A stretch of DNA of 33,861 nucleotides from Candidatus Zhuqueibacterota bacterium. Lineage in GTDB: Bacteria > Zhuqueibacterota > Zhuqueibacteria > Residuimicrobiales > Residuimicrobiaceae. The stretch lies in assembly GCA_963169875.1 (NCBI GenBank), contig CAUJEL010000065.1, forward strand, positions 1 to 33,861, read 5' to 3'. Each line of letters starts with the position of its first letter. Positions within the stretch are counted from its first letter, which is position 1. Both the position numbers and the translations under genes were made by a program. This document shows positions 1 to 10,922 of the stretch, piece by piece. The notes under the pieces were generated by a model that worked only from the letters and a program-made list of their open reading frames with translations, ran no database searches and was not told where the DNA came from.

Positions 1-128
1 ATTCCTGCCAGGCGTTCGTATACCCCGGCCCCCGCGTAAACGCTGATAAGTGCCGCGGTTCCTGCAAGATGGTTACACCAAAACTGGCTGCGTCGATGAC
101 TGGGAGAAACCCGTTATCCCTCCGCCTG

Positions 129-3239
<3,111 letters not shown>

Positions 3240-3270
3240 TTAGTAATAAATCTGCATGAAACGGAGAACC

Positions 3271-3297
3271 CCTGTCGCTGCGTTACTCGGGATGACA
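3271..3297 (-). repeat. Degenerate dispersed repeat (TGTCATYCYGA type)
   Basis: Read on the minus strand this begins TGTCATCCCGAGTAACG, resembling the dispersed intergenic word TGTCATCCTGAG common in environmental genomes. Similar words occur at 127-139 (TGTCATTCTGAAA) and 27742-27754 (TGTCATCCTGAAA). All three sit between or at the ends of genes. The similarity is short, so a family relation is tentative. Confidence 0.4.
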
Positions 3298-3321
3298 TCA
3301 CAGCCAGATATCCGAAACCTG

Positions 3322-5169
3322 TTATGGACTCCAGGGCCACTGCGCCGTTGTACTGTAACGCGTCTGCTGCAGGGCACCCGGCTCATCGCTGAGCAGCGGA
3401 TAAAGGAGCGTATCTTGCAGCACCTTTTCAACATCATGGATGCGCCCGTCGATATCCACCGATCGATGGACCAGCCGGACACCATGACTGTAATCGACGT
3501 AGCGGCTGATGTGCACATTGGTCAGCGGTTGAATCGCTTCGCCATCCGGACGGTGCCAGCCGTAGAGCAGCAGATGATCGGGCCGCGCCGGATCCAGCAG
3601 GAGATGGCTTATGACTATATCCTTTTTATGGCCGGCTGTGAGTTGACCGGAGATGGCGGCTGTTGCCCGGCATTGGGCTTGTATATCCTGTTGGTGTTGC
3701 ATGAAGGTCGATAGCAACTCGTTGCGATTTCCGCTCGGAAAATAGGGGAGCGGTTCAAGCCGAACCGCCGCAGTGCGATAAATTTGGTCGACCATTTTAC
3801 GCGTTGGCAGCACGGCGCCAAAATCATCGGCGATTTTTTGCGCGGTGCCGGGCCCCATGGGAATGCGGATGAAATCACTATTATCGCCGATGGCGAGATA
3901 ATCGGGCGTGACGGCGAAGATGCAGGTGTGCGAATCGCCGGCTGCATCCGCGCCGCGATACTTGATTAGCGCCAGATGGCGCAGGAAATCGGGCATATTG
4001 CCCCGAGTGATTTCCCGGAAAATGGCATATTCGCGTTGATCAAAGCTGAGAGAATCGGCGTACGTGGCAAAAGCGCGGCCGGACATGCTGGTGCCAGGTC
4101 GTTCCGGTATGGTTAGATGAATCGGCCGCGGGGCGTCGTGACTGATGTGCTGGTCATAAGCACGATTTTCCCAATAACCGTATCCCTGATTTTCCCGGTG
4201 CGTCGCAGCAAACAGGGCATGGATCAGGCCGTTCCGTTCAACCTGTTCGGTGTGCCAGATGCCGCAATTGGGATTTTCCTTGAGATAGAATCGCACCCGG
4301 CCGGCAAGGCCGTAAATCCTGTGAAAAGCGCTGTCCCGTTCGCAGGTAAAAGCCATGTTGCCCGAGAGATCGTGGATCATGCGATGACTGCGATGCCAGG
4401 TGCCGCCGCTGTCGGAGACAAAGCGTTTGCCGTTCAGCAGCGCCACGCTGTCGTTGTAGGCGAAAACCATCAAGCTATGCGTCGTATCCGCCTGGAGCCA
4501 ATGCATCAGCGGCTGCGCATATTTTTGTTCATAACCGTAGTTACTGTCGATAAAAACGATGCGCTGGATGAACGCAGGGATATTTTTACTGCCATCGAGG
4601 TAGCTGAAAGTGAAGCGTCCACCGCCGCTATGGCCGGAGAGGACAATGCGCGGGTCGTGGGGCGCAAACAGTTTGCGCAGGGAATCGACCAGGGCCACGA
4701 TCCGTTGCGCATGATCTGGATGGGATGCTTTCCAGGCCGGCCAGCTTTTTTGCCGCGTGCCCAGAAGGATCAACACCACATTGTGGTCGCTCATTTTCTC
4801 CCGGATGAATCGCGTTTGCGCACCGACATGCTGGATGTCATAATGCCAATCCAATCCCGGGGTCATGATTTTGCCGAAAGTTTGCTCTATAGTGTTACCG
4901 TTGGGCAACGCAAACAGGAGAAGAACGACCGGCGTTTGATTTGAAAAAGAATCCGGGGCAGAGGCATGAATCATGATATCGATTTCATCATGCATCGTGA
5001 ATCGCCGCACCTGTTCCCCATAAGGCAGGCTGGCGGAAAAACCGGGCAGAAAAACCGGGGGATGATCCCAAGCCTGCGAACCGGCCTGCATTGCAAGAAC
5101 TAAAACCCAGGAAAGACAGGCTCTGTAGCTTATGCGTGTGACGATTTGCAGCGATATGCTTTTTTTCAA
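3322..5169 (-). CDS. Secreted alpha/beta hydrolase fused to a His-rich C-terminal region
   Basis: About 616 residues. The N-terminal half is an alpha/beta-hydrolase: strand IVLSGHSGGGRF carries the nucleophile elbow (GHSGG), and IWHTEQVERNGLIHA is a good place for the catalytic His. The remaining C-terminal half is a separate conserved-looking region rich in His and Asp (DYLAIGDNSDFIRIPMG, GQLTAGHKKDIVI, YGWHRPDG, VDYSHGVR), possibly metal binding; I cannot name its family. The frame is open to an ATG at 5271, but I start at TTG 5169 because GAGGAA lies 9 nt upstream and the product then begins MKKSIS followed by a signal peptide ending near MQAGSQA. It precedes the GH2 gene and may act on acylated sugars or a peptide/cell-wall substrate, but this is not shown by the sequence. 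Confidence 0.75.
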   Translation of the reverse strand: MKKSISLQIVTRISYRACLSWVLVLAMQAGSQAWDHPPVFLPGFSASLPYGEQVRRFTMHDEIDIMIHASAPDSFSNQTPVVLLLFALPNGNTIEQTFGKIMTPGLDWHYDIQHVGAQTRFIREKMSDHNVVLILLGTRQKSWPAWKASHPDHAQRIVALVDSLRKLFAPHDPRIVLSGHSGGGRFTFSYLDGSKNIPAFIQRIVFIDSNYGYEQKYAQPLMHWLQADTTHSLMVFAYNDSVALLNGKRFVSDSGGTWHRSHRMIHDLSGNMAFTCERDSAFHRIYGLAGRVRFYLKENPNCGIWHTEQVERNGLIHALFAATHRENQGYGYWENRAYDQHISHDAPRPIHLTIPERPGTSMSGRAFATYADSLSFDQREYAIFREITRGNMPDFLRHLALIKYRGADAAGDSHTCIFAVTPDYLAIGDNSDFIRIPMGPGTAQKIADDFGAVLPTRKMVDQIYRTAAVRLEPLPYFPSGNRNELLSTFMQHQQDIQAQCRATAAISGQLTAGHKKDIVISHLLLDPARPDHLLLYGWHRPDGEAIQPLTNVHISRYVDYSHGVRLVHRSVDIDGRIHDVEKVLQDTLLYPLLSDEPGALQQTRYSTTAQWPWSP

Positions 5170-5556
5170 AAGCAAAAGTTCCTCGACCAGATAGGAGATA
5201 TTTTTCGTCTTGCTACATCCCGGATCACCGGCGAGTGCATGCGCTGGCAAAGGGCTTCCGGAAATTCGCATGTTTGCAGCCGTCCTGTCATCAGAATGGC
5301 GTACGCAAGATAACGCTTTTTTATGCGCAAATAAAGTACTTTTTCTAAAATCAGCCGTTTTTTATGGCATCATGTTGTTTTAGCGATTATATTTTCCGGG
5401 AGTCCGTCGACGCGACCATCAAGCATAAAACCATTCACCCTGGTGTGACTGGAGAGGATTTTGATACGATCTTTGACGCCGGATCCGGGATTATATCCTG
5501 TCTCATCCGCAGGTTCCTGTCAAATTTGCATTGTTCACCAAATACGGGAGGTTGCC
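5170..5556. other. Divergent intergenic region, hydrolase / T9SS protein
   Basis: About 390 bp between divergent genes. It is AT-rich around 5310-5390 and must hold both promoters, but I could not settle on a convincing -35/-10 pair for either side. A GGGAGG ribosome site at 5546-5551 serves the rightward gene. The open frame that continues upstream of the hydrolase start to 5271 lacks protein-like features. Confidence 0.5.
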
Positions 5557-6339
5557 ATGAAACCTATCCCCCGCACGCCTGCCTGGTCAATCCTGTTACT
5601 TCTCACATTAGTTATTCCTTGTTCCGGCCAGATTGCGCCCGGCGAATGGCATGCCATCGAGGCTTATTACGATACCAACCCGATCGATGGCGTCACCGCC
5701 AAGTTTTCTTTTCTGGACGCAGAATATCTTGAAGGCACCTTTCAACTGGGAAACAACCGTGGGCGCGGCAAGTCGCTCTTCACGCTTTCAGCGGGAAAAG
5801 ACACTCTTTACACCCGGTACTCAGCGTCCACCAAATTCAGAACAGGTGGATCTTCCACCTCAGGCGGCAAAAAACTCTATGAATATGATTTATTAAACTG
5901 CGACAGCACCGCCTGGACTTTGGCCGGACAAACCGCCATCGGGTTTGGCCGGGCGCCCGCTTCCAGCAAGACTTTCGTTCTCGTCTCTTTTACCGGTGAC
6001 TCGGTGATGATGCTCACGAGTCCGGACGGCAAGAGCCAAATCATCTACACGTATGGCGTGGCGCGGCCTGCACACAATCCGGTGGTATTCAGCGTCAACA
6101 TGCTGGTGCAGCAGAAACTCGGCATCTTCAATCCTCAGGCCGGGAATCAAGTCATGGTGCTGGGGGACTTTAATAACTGGAATGGTACGACGCCCGTCCT
6201 GGAGGAGAGTGACATCCCTGGCGTTTATTCCTGTGAAATCGATTTGCCTGGATCCGATGTCGGCAAAACGTTTGAGTACATGTTCGTGATTCTATACTCC
6301 GATGGTACGGGAATGGGCGAAAAACGGGCAGCGCGTTGA
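5557..6339 (+). CDS. T9SS-sorted secreted protein, N-terminal segment (frameshifted)
   Basis: First half of a secreted protein split by a frameshift. It starts at an ATG with GGGAGG 5 nt upstream and a signal peptide (MKPIPRTPAWSILLLLTLVI). A beta-rich region follows, then a carbohydrate-binding-like fold of the CBM48/CBM20 type, recognisable by VMVLGDFNNWNGTTP and the EIDLPG strand. The frame ends soon after (GEKRAAR-stop) without a sorting domain. Reading AAAA instead of AAAAA at 6320-6324 gives GTGMGENGQRVDGDGTLL and joins the next frame, which does carry the missing C-terminal parts. A homopolymer sequencing or assembly error, or a recent mutation, explains this best. Role: probably surface binding of polysaccharide. 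Confidence 0.8.
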   Translation: MKPIPRTPAWSILLLLTLVIPCSGQIAPGEWHAIEAYYDTNPIDGVTAKFSFLDAEYLEGTFQLGNNRGRGKSLFTLSAGKDTLYTRYSASTKFRTGGSSTSGGKKLYEYDLLNCDSTAWTLAGQTAIGFGRAPASSKTFVLVSFTGDSVMMLTSPDGKSQIIYTYGVARPAHNPVVFSVNMLVQQKLGIFNPQAGNQVMVLGDFNNWNGTTPVLEESDIPGVYSCEIDLPGSDVGKTFEYMFVILYSDGTGMGEKRAAR

Positions 6340-7711
6340 CGGCGATGGCACGCTGCTGTCCACCTATGGCAGCAGCGCCAGCAAGGTCAATTATGCCATT
6401 ACGGATGCTCCCTATTACACCGACGTGGATCCCGATGTGGATTTTCACGGCCATATTGGAGCGAATACGGGCGAGTGGCTCGTCGTGTTCTCTCGCGGCG
6501 AAAAATCATCCTATTTTGGTCCTCGCATTTGGGGTGTGCGCGTCAAGGGCAGCAATGGCCTTCTGCTCAACACCTATGGCGAAGAGATCCTGCCCGCAAC
6601 TGCCCTCAATAAATCCGCCGCGGGAGGTCCTCCCTGGATGCCCGAATTCCCAATTGGTTTCGATGGAGTCAGCCTGTTTGGCGGCGGGGGTGCCTTTGTT
6701 CAGGGCAGTCCGCATGTCGCGGCCAATGACGACCCGGAGCGGAGCAGCTTGAAGAAATCAACGTTAAAGCCGGTCTTCCAAAACCCGGAATGTCTGGTGG
6801 CCTGGACCGATTATCGTGCGGGTGGAGACATCTACGGGCAGCGCGTGGCCTATTTCCCCGACTCTGCAGCGTATAAACTCCTGCTTAAACCGGAGCGCGG
6901 CAGCGATTCGTTGCATACCCTGATTCTCTTGAATCAAGATGGTTCCTGGGCCGTGCCATTCATGATGTGGATTGACTGGCCCAATTATGCCATCACCAAC
7001 GATCCCTTGTATCAGAGTTGGAACAATCTCGAATACAACCAGGAAGATGGCACCTGGCTGGCGATCTGGAATGACTGGCGCAATACCGCCTGGGATGGCG
7101 CCTGGGGCGGACCCGGTTCTATCACTCCGAATGCGGACATTTATGGACAGCGGCTGTGGATCAATCCGCTCGATTCAGTCCTGGTCTGGATTGATTATGA
7201 AGGCGTTTTGAATGCGCCGCCGGAACTGAACACGCCCATCGCTTTTCTCGAAGCGAATGAAGGATGCAGCAACTATCCATGCATAGCGTATGGCGTAACC
7301 GGAAATACATTTTTGGTCGGCTATGAATATATCGAGGGCAACAGCAGCGTGGATGTCATGGCGAACATGTACAACGGGATCAATCCCGGAGGTGGAACGG
7401 CGGTGGAGCAGGGTACGCCGTCTTCAGCACCGCATGCATTGGAGCTGCAACATAATTATCCCAACCCATTCAATCAAGCGACGGCCATCGAGTATCAGGT
7501 GGCGGCCAGCAGCCAGGTGCGCCTGGCGGTCTATAATATCCGCGGCGAGCAGGTCGCTGTTCTTTTTGAAGGCACACGTCCGGCCGGCGCCTATACAGCC
7601 ACATGGTCCGGGATGGATAATCAGGGCAGGATGCTGCCCAGCGGCGTCTATTTCTACCGCCTCTCGACCCCGGAGATGAGCAAGACGCAGAAAATGGTGC
7701 TGGTGCGATAA
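6302..7711 (+). CDS. T9SS-sorted secreted protein, C-terminal segment (propeller-like repeats + sorting domain)
   Basis: Continues the gene that starts at 5557, in the next frame. It contains repeats of the form W-x-DYRAGGDIYGQRV, ADIYGQRLWI and PRIWGVRV, typical of beta-propeller-like repeats in FCB-group surface proteins. The last about 90 residues are a type IX secretion C-terminal sorting domain: LQHNYPNPFNQATAIEYQV, then VRLAVYNIRGEQV, then LPSGVYFYRL and a final KTQKMVLVR. The apparent ATG at 6302 has no ribosome site and there is no signal peptide, so it is unlikely to be an independent gene. The sorting domain predicts passage through T9SS and attachment to, or release from, the cell surface. 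Confidence 0.85.
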   Translation: MVREWAKNGQRVDGDGTLLSTYGSSASKVNYAITDAPYYTDVDPDVDFHGHIGANTGEWLVVFSRGEKSSYFGPRIWGVRVKGSNGLLLNTYGEEILPATALNKSAAGGPPWMPEFPIGFDGVSLFGGGGAFVQGSPHVAANDDPERSSLKKSTLKPVFQNPECLVAWTDYRAGGDIYGQRVAYFPDSAAYKLLLKPERGSDSLHTLILLNQDGSWAVPFMMWIDWPNYAITNDPLYQSWNNLEYNQEDGTWLAIWNDWRNTAWDGAWGGPGSITPNADIYGQRLWINPLDSVLVWIDYEGVLNAPPELNTPIAFLEANEGCSNYPCIAYGVTGNTFLVGYEYIEGNSSVDVMANMYNGINPGGGTAVEQGTPSSAPHALELQHNYPNPFNQATAIEYQVAASSQVRLAVYNIRGEQVAVLFEGTRPAGAYTATWSGMDNQGRMLPSGVYFYRLSTPEMSKTQKMVLVR

Positions 7712-7755
7712 GGATAATTTTCCGGCAGGTATTGGCAAAACGATATAAAGAGGAT

Positions 7756-7785
7756 TGCAGGAGGGCTCTACTGAGCCCTCCTGCA
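7756..7785 (+). terminator. 13-bp perfect hairpin after the T9SS gene
   Basis: TGCAGGAGGGCTC, loop TACT, then the exact complement. It lies 44 bp past the stop codon. No T-run follows, so it is either a factor-dependent terminator or an mRNA 3'-end stabilising hairpin. Confidence 0.55.
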
Positions 7786-7821
7786 GCCGGCAGCAAACCG
7801 CCGCAGGGAGAAAATAATAAT

Positions 7822-7885
7822 CCCTCTGTGATTCTGTGCCTCGGTGGTAAATAATATTTTACCACTGGGACACGGAGGCTCGGAG
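7822..7885. repeat. Palindromic dispersed repeat, copy 1
   Basis: CTGTGCCTCGGTGGTAAA, short AT loop, TTTACCAC and an imperfect mirrored arm (CACGGAGG). Same design as the copy at 8045-8101. This resembles the non-autonomous palindromic repeats (CTCTGTG..GTGGTAAA) scattered between genes in many uncultivated bacteria. A solitary half arm (TTCCGCAGAGGCGCAGAG) lies near 7980-7997. Confidence 0.65.
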
Positions 7886-8044
7886 AAAAACCGGCTGGTC
7901 AGCCCTGTGCAAATGCAGCATGCAAACATCTGCCACAATCGGTTCGCGCTCTGTAGACCTCCTGCAGAAAAGGATGTTCTTCCGCAGAGGCGCAGAGAAA
8001 AGCAATTTCAGGATTGGCAGAGGCCAAGAGGTGGGTTTCTCGTA

Positions 8045-8101
8045 TCTCTGTGCCCCCGTGGTAAAAAAGATTTTACCACCGAGATCCGGAGGCACGTAGA
8101 G
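8045..8101. repeat. Palindromic dispersed repeat, copy 2
   Basis: Core of 9 perfectly paired bases, GTGGTAAAA (8058-8066) with TTTTACCAC (8071-8079) around loop AAGA, flanked by imperfect arms TCTCTGTGCC and GGCACGTAGAG. Same layout as copy 1, about 220 bp away. No open frame with protein-like content covers it. Confidence 0.65.
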
Positions 8102-8148
8102 AAAGCATTCCAGCAGACTTCCTCTGAAACCGATGGTGTCTTTTCCTC

Positions 8149-8177
8149 TTGACATTTAATCCTGTTTTCACTATATC
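8149..8177 (+). promoter_or_regulatory. Sigma70-type promoter for the DASS transporter
   Basis: TTGACA (8149-8154), 17-bp spacer, TATATC (8172-8177), about 35 bp ahead of the transporter start. The -35 box is perfect and the spacing ideal. Confidence 0.6.
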
Positions 8178-8212
8178 TTTCCTGACTAAACTAATCAACC
8201 CAAGAAATCAAT

Positions 8213-9769
8213 ATGCCCCGTCCCAAAGCGACCAAAGCGCCCTACAGTTTTGCGGAACCCAAAGAAGTCTTGAGCGAAAGCGAGCAGCGCTTCGAACGCA
8301 TCCGCCATACTATCGGACTCTTTCTCGGCCCTCTCGCTGGCCTGATGGTCTATCTCCTGCCCATGACGTCCCTGACACCAGACGCACATCGTCTCGCGGC
8401 CATCCTGGTCTGGGTGATCATCTGGTGGATCACCGAGCCCATTCCCATCCCCATGACCGCCTTGCTGGGCGCGGTGCTCAGCACCGTGCTGGGCATCGCG
8501 CCGGTGCGTGAAGTCTTTGCCCCGTTTGCAGATCCCACCATCTATCTTTTTCTCGGCAGCTTCATCCTGGCGGAAGCAATGGCCGTGCATAATCTCCACA
8601 AGCGATTCGCCTTCTCCATCATGACCTTGCGCTGGGTCGGCGACCGTCCGGGCCGGATTCTCTTCGCGTATGGGGCAGTTGCGGCCTTTCTCTCCATGTG
8701 GATCAGCAACACGGCCACCGCGGCGATGATGCTGCCGATTGGTATCGGCATCGTCCACGCCCTGCGCGAATTACAGTCTCAGGGCGAAAAGAGCACCACC
8801 TCTTCCTTTGCCGCCAGCATCATGCTCATGGCGGCTTACGCGGCATCGGTCGGTGGTATTGGCACTCCAGTCGGCACACCGCCCAACCTCATCGGCATCG
8901 CCATGATCGAAAAATTCGTGCATGTCCGCATCCCCTTTTTTCAATGGATGCTTCTGGCCGTTCCCCTGCTCATCATCATGTACCTTCTGCTCTTTGCACT
9001 CTTGCATCGTCTGCACCGCCCCGGTAATCTATCTCTACAGGGAAGCCGAAACTACATCCGTAACGAACAAAAGACCATGGGACCATGGAGCCGGGGTCAG
9101 TTGAACACGCTGGCGGCCTTTTTGATAACAGTCCTGCTGTGGATCCTCCCCGGCTTGTTGGCGATAATATATGGAACGAATCATCCAATTTATCTCAGTT
9201 ACAACGCGCGATTTGCCGAAGCAGTTGTCGCACTTTTGGGCGCCCTGCTGTTGTTTGTTCTCCCGGTAAACTGGCGCAAGCGCGAGTTCACCCTGACCTG
9301 GCGGGAGGCCTCCCGTATCGATTGGGGCACGCTCATTCTCTTTGGCGGAGGTATTTCCCTGGGACAGATGATGTTCCAGACCAAACTTGCGGAAAATCTC
9401 GGACAAGTCCTTTTGAGCCTGAGCGGCGCCGAGTCGGTATGGGGCATCACCCTGGCCGCCATCTATATCTCCATCTTTGTGAGTGAGGCGACGTCCAACA
9501 CAGCGGCCGCCAATATGGTCATCCCGGTCATAATCTCCCTGGCCCTGGCCGCGGGATTGAACCCGCTGCCCCCTGCCATTGGCGCCACCATCGGCTGCAG
9601 TTGGGGCTTCATGCTGCCGGTCTCCACACCGCCGAACGCCATCGTCTATGGCTCTGGCATGGTATCGATCCGCGCCATGATCCGCGCCGGATTCCTCTTC
9701 GATATTCTGGGCGGCGTTCTCATCTGGATTACCTTGCGCCTGTTGCTGCCGCTAATGGGAATGGCTTGA
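8213..9769 (+). CDS. DASS/SLC13-family anion transporter (Na+-coupled dicarboxylate type)
   Basis: Inner-membrane secondary transporter of 518 residues, usual length for the family, about eleven to twelve hydrophobic spans. Both signature Ser-Asn-Thr hairpin motifs are present: MWISNTATAAMMLP in the first repeat and SEATSNTAAANMVIP in the second, each followed by a glycine/proline-rich loop (GGIGTPVGTPPN and MLPVSTPPNAIVYG). In VcINDY-like proteins these motifs bind Na+ and the carboxylate. The substrate may be succinate, malate or fumarate; sulfate is a less likely alternative. No strong Shine-Dalgarno precedes the ATG. It stands alone, with its own promoter and repeat-filled DNA upstream. 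Confidence 0.92.
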   Translation: MPRPKATKAPYSFAEPKEVLSESEQRFERIRHTIGLFLGPLAGLMVYLLPMTSLTPDAHRLAAILVWVIIWWITEPIPIPMTALLGAVLSTVLGIAPVREVFAPFADPTIYLFLGSFILAEAMAVHNLHKRFAFSIMTLRWVGDRPGRILFAYGAVAAFLSMWISNTATAAMMLPIGIGIVHALRELQSQGEKSTTSSFAASIMLMAAYAASVGGIGTPVGTPPNLIGIAMIEKFVHVRIPFFQWMLLAVPLLIIMYLLLFALLHRLHRPGNLSLQGSRNYIRNEQKTMGPWSRGQLNTLAAFLITVLLWILPGLLAIIYGTNHPIYLSYNARFAEAVVALLGALLLFVLPVNWRKREFTLTWREASRIDWGTLILFGGGISLGQMMFQTKLAENLGQVLLSLSGAESVWGITLAAIYISIFVSEATSNTAAANMVIPVIISLALAAGLNPLPPAIGATIGCSWGFMLPVSTPPNAIVYGSGMVSIRAMIRAGFLFDILGGVLIWITLRLLLPLMGMA

Positions 9770-9799
9770 TATTTTTATCAAAATGGTGTATCTTACTTT

Positions 9800-9952
9800 A
9801 TGCGGCAAAGCAAGACAAAAGGGATATCTCCCTGGCCGGTGGATGAGCGTCCACGGAAACGGTTGTTGCGCCAGGGCGCTCAAAAAGGAAAGGATGACCA
9901 CGATAACGCCGGAAAAACGGCAGTAATCGATTCGCCTGCCGGAACAAAATGA
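9800..9952 (+). pseudogene. RadC N-terminal stub
   Basis: A 50-codon frame whose first about 27 residues match the conserved start of RadC/JAB-type proteins (GISPWPVDERPRKRLLRQGA, equivalent to WPEDERPREKLLxxGA). In RadC the next words are LSDAELLAILLRTG; here the sequence changes at CAAAAAGG near 9880-9888 into unrelated codons and soon stops. The HhH and metal-binding JAB domains (about 200 residues) are missing. I read this as the 5' remnant of a radC gene left by a deletion or insertion. No ribosome site precedes the ATG. Confidence 0.75.
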
Positions 9953-10103
9953 AGATATCTCCCCGAAATGGGCGCTCCTGCTTTTTGGCAGGAAACTCAT
10001 GGGCGTGTTCCTCGATATTTATTGTAATGAGGCGCGTATCCTCATCGATGCGGCCGAGTTCACCAGAAGTGCAGCCCCTAAAAAGAAGGAAAAGAAACGA
10101 TGA
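9894..10103 (+). pseudogene. Small unidentified frame with an internal stop, overlapping the antitoxin start
   Basis: A frame begins ATGACC at 9894 just after AAGGAAAGG, hits TAA at 9924, then stays open to a TGA at 10101-10103 that overlaps the antitoxin ATG (ATGA). The part after the stop reads like protein (LPEQNEDISPKWALLLFG, then VFLDIYCNEARILIDAAEF and a Lys-rich end). An internal ATG at 9999 with AGGAAACTC upstream could begin a 34-residue peptide. I do not recognise a family. Either a broken small gene, the remnant of the gene that replaced the rest of radC, or a short real gene translationally coupled to the antitoxin. Confidence 0.4.
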
Positions 10104-10339
10104 CCGTTTTGCTGGAAAAAATCGCGCGTGAATCCAAACAATTGTCGCGTCAGGAGCGCGAACGCCTGGCGGCTGATCTCATCGCCAGTCTGGATGACAG
10201 CCCCCTAACCCAGGTGGATGAAGCCTGGATAAGGTTGGCGGAACAACGGCTGGATGATCTGTTGACGGGACGCGTCACGGGCGTCTCCGCCTCGCGCGTC
10301 TTCGATCGTATCCGCCGGGATCACGGATGGAACAGGTAA
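10100..10339 (+). CDS. Addiction-module antitoxin (Unstab_antitox family)
   Basis: 79 residues with the typical layout: LLEKIARESKQLSRQERERL helix, the ADLIASLDDSP segment, W-x-x-LAEQRLDDLLTGRV and a C-terminal VFDRIRRDH. These proteins neutralise the ParE/RelE-like toxin encoded just downstream and usually repress their own operon. It overlaps the toxin gene by 13 bp, a usual arrangement for coupled translation. Confidence 0.9.
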   Translation: MTVLLEKIARESKQLSRQERERLAADLIASLDDSPLTQVDEAWIRLAEQRLDDLLTGRVTGVSASRVFDRIRRDHGWNR

Positions 10340-10629
10340 TCCTCCATCCAGCGGCTGAAGCAGAACTTCGCGATGCCGTGGATTTTTATGAGGAGTGCCG
10401 CACCGGATTGGGTGAGGAATTCCTCACAGCGGTCGAGACGGTTCTGGAAATCGCGCGATTGCATCCAGAATCTGGACGTTTGCTGCGAGAACCCTTTCGG
10501 CGGTTCCAGGTGACCCGTTTTCCCTTCAGCATCATCTACTCAAAAACCAGGGACACAATATATGTCACAGCGATCATGCATCTGAAAAGAGAACCCGGAT
10601 ATTGGCTGGATAGAATTGGGGAGGTGTGA
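10327..10629 (+). CDS. ParE/RelE-family toxin
   Basis: 100 residues starting VILHPAAEAELRDAVDFYEE, the standard opening of ParE/RelE plasmid-stabilisation toxins, followed by LGEEFLTAVE, a PFRRFQVTRFPFSIIYS strand pair and an IMHLKREPGYWLDR end. The family either inhibits gyrase (ParE) or cleaves mRNA on ribosomes (RelE); the PGYW ending fits the ParE side. Full length, with no visible damage, directly after its antitoxin. Confidence 0.92.
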   Translation: MEQVILHPAAEAELRDAVDFYEECRTGLGEEFLTAVETVLEIARLHPESGRLLREPFRRFQVTRFPFSIIYSKTRDTIYVTAIMHLKREPGYWLDRIGEV

Positions 10630-10641
10630 TTAAGAGCGCAC

Positions 10642-10922
10642 GTGGAGACAGGCAAACTTTTTAAAAACGAAGTTCTGCTTCTAATCGTGTGTGAAGATAT
10701 CGATCCTGGATTGTGGGAAGAAACCAGCTATGAAGCCTTTATCGATGAGCTCTACAGCAAAAAGGATTTGCTGAAATATACCAGCTCGATTTTCTCTCGC
10801 CGCGCGATTTTAACAAATTCTTTATCAAGTTGCGAAGTGGTGAAGCCAAGGACTTCAAGTCGGAATTGGATATCGCATTGGGTTCCAAGCAATCAGCTAT
10901 TAATCAGAGATCACCATGTTAA
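10642..10922 (+). pseudogene. Frameshifted fragment of an unidentified gene
   Basis: A GTG-started frame reads VLLLIVCEDIDPGLWEE...YSKKDLLKYTSSIF, then turns into low-quality sequence. The frame one base back from about 10794 continues plausibly as SPRDFNKFFIKLRSGEAKD and SELDIALGSKQSAINQ, and stops at 10920-10922. One missing base in the T-run at 10790-10793 restores a single product of about 93 residues. The start is weak and no family is recognised, so it may be an internal or C-terminal piece of a larger protein. It lies in the same scar region as the toxin-antitoxin pair and overlaps the start of the next gene by 7 bp. Confidence 0.5.

Noticed and set aside
6302-7711. Separate gene starting at ATG 6302
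   Set aside because: No ribosome site or signal peptide, starts inside a repeat unit, and carries a T9SS sorting domain that needs an exported N-terminus.
7756-7785. Classical rho-independent terminator
   Set aside because: The stem is perfect but no T-run follows, so it is listed only as a hairpin with moderate confidence.
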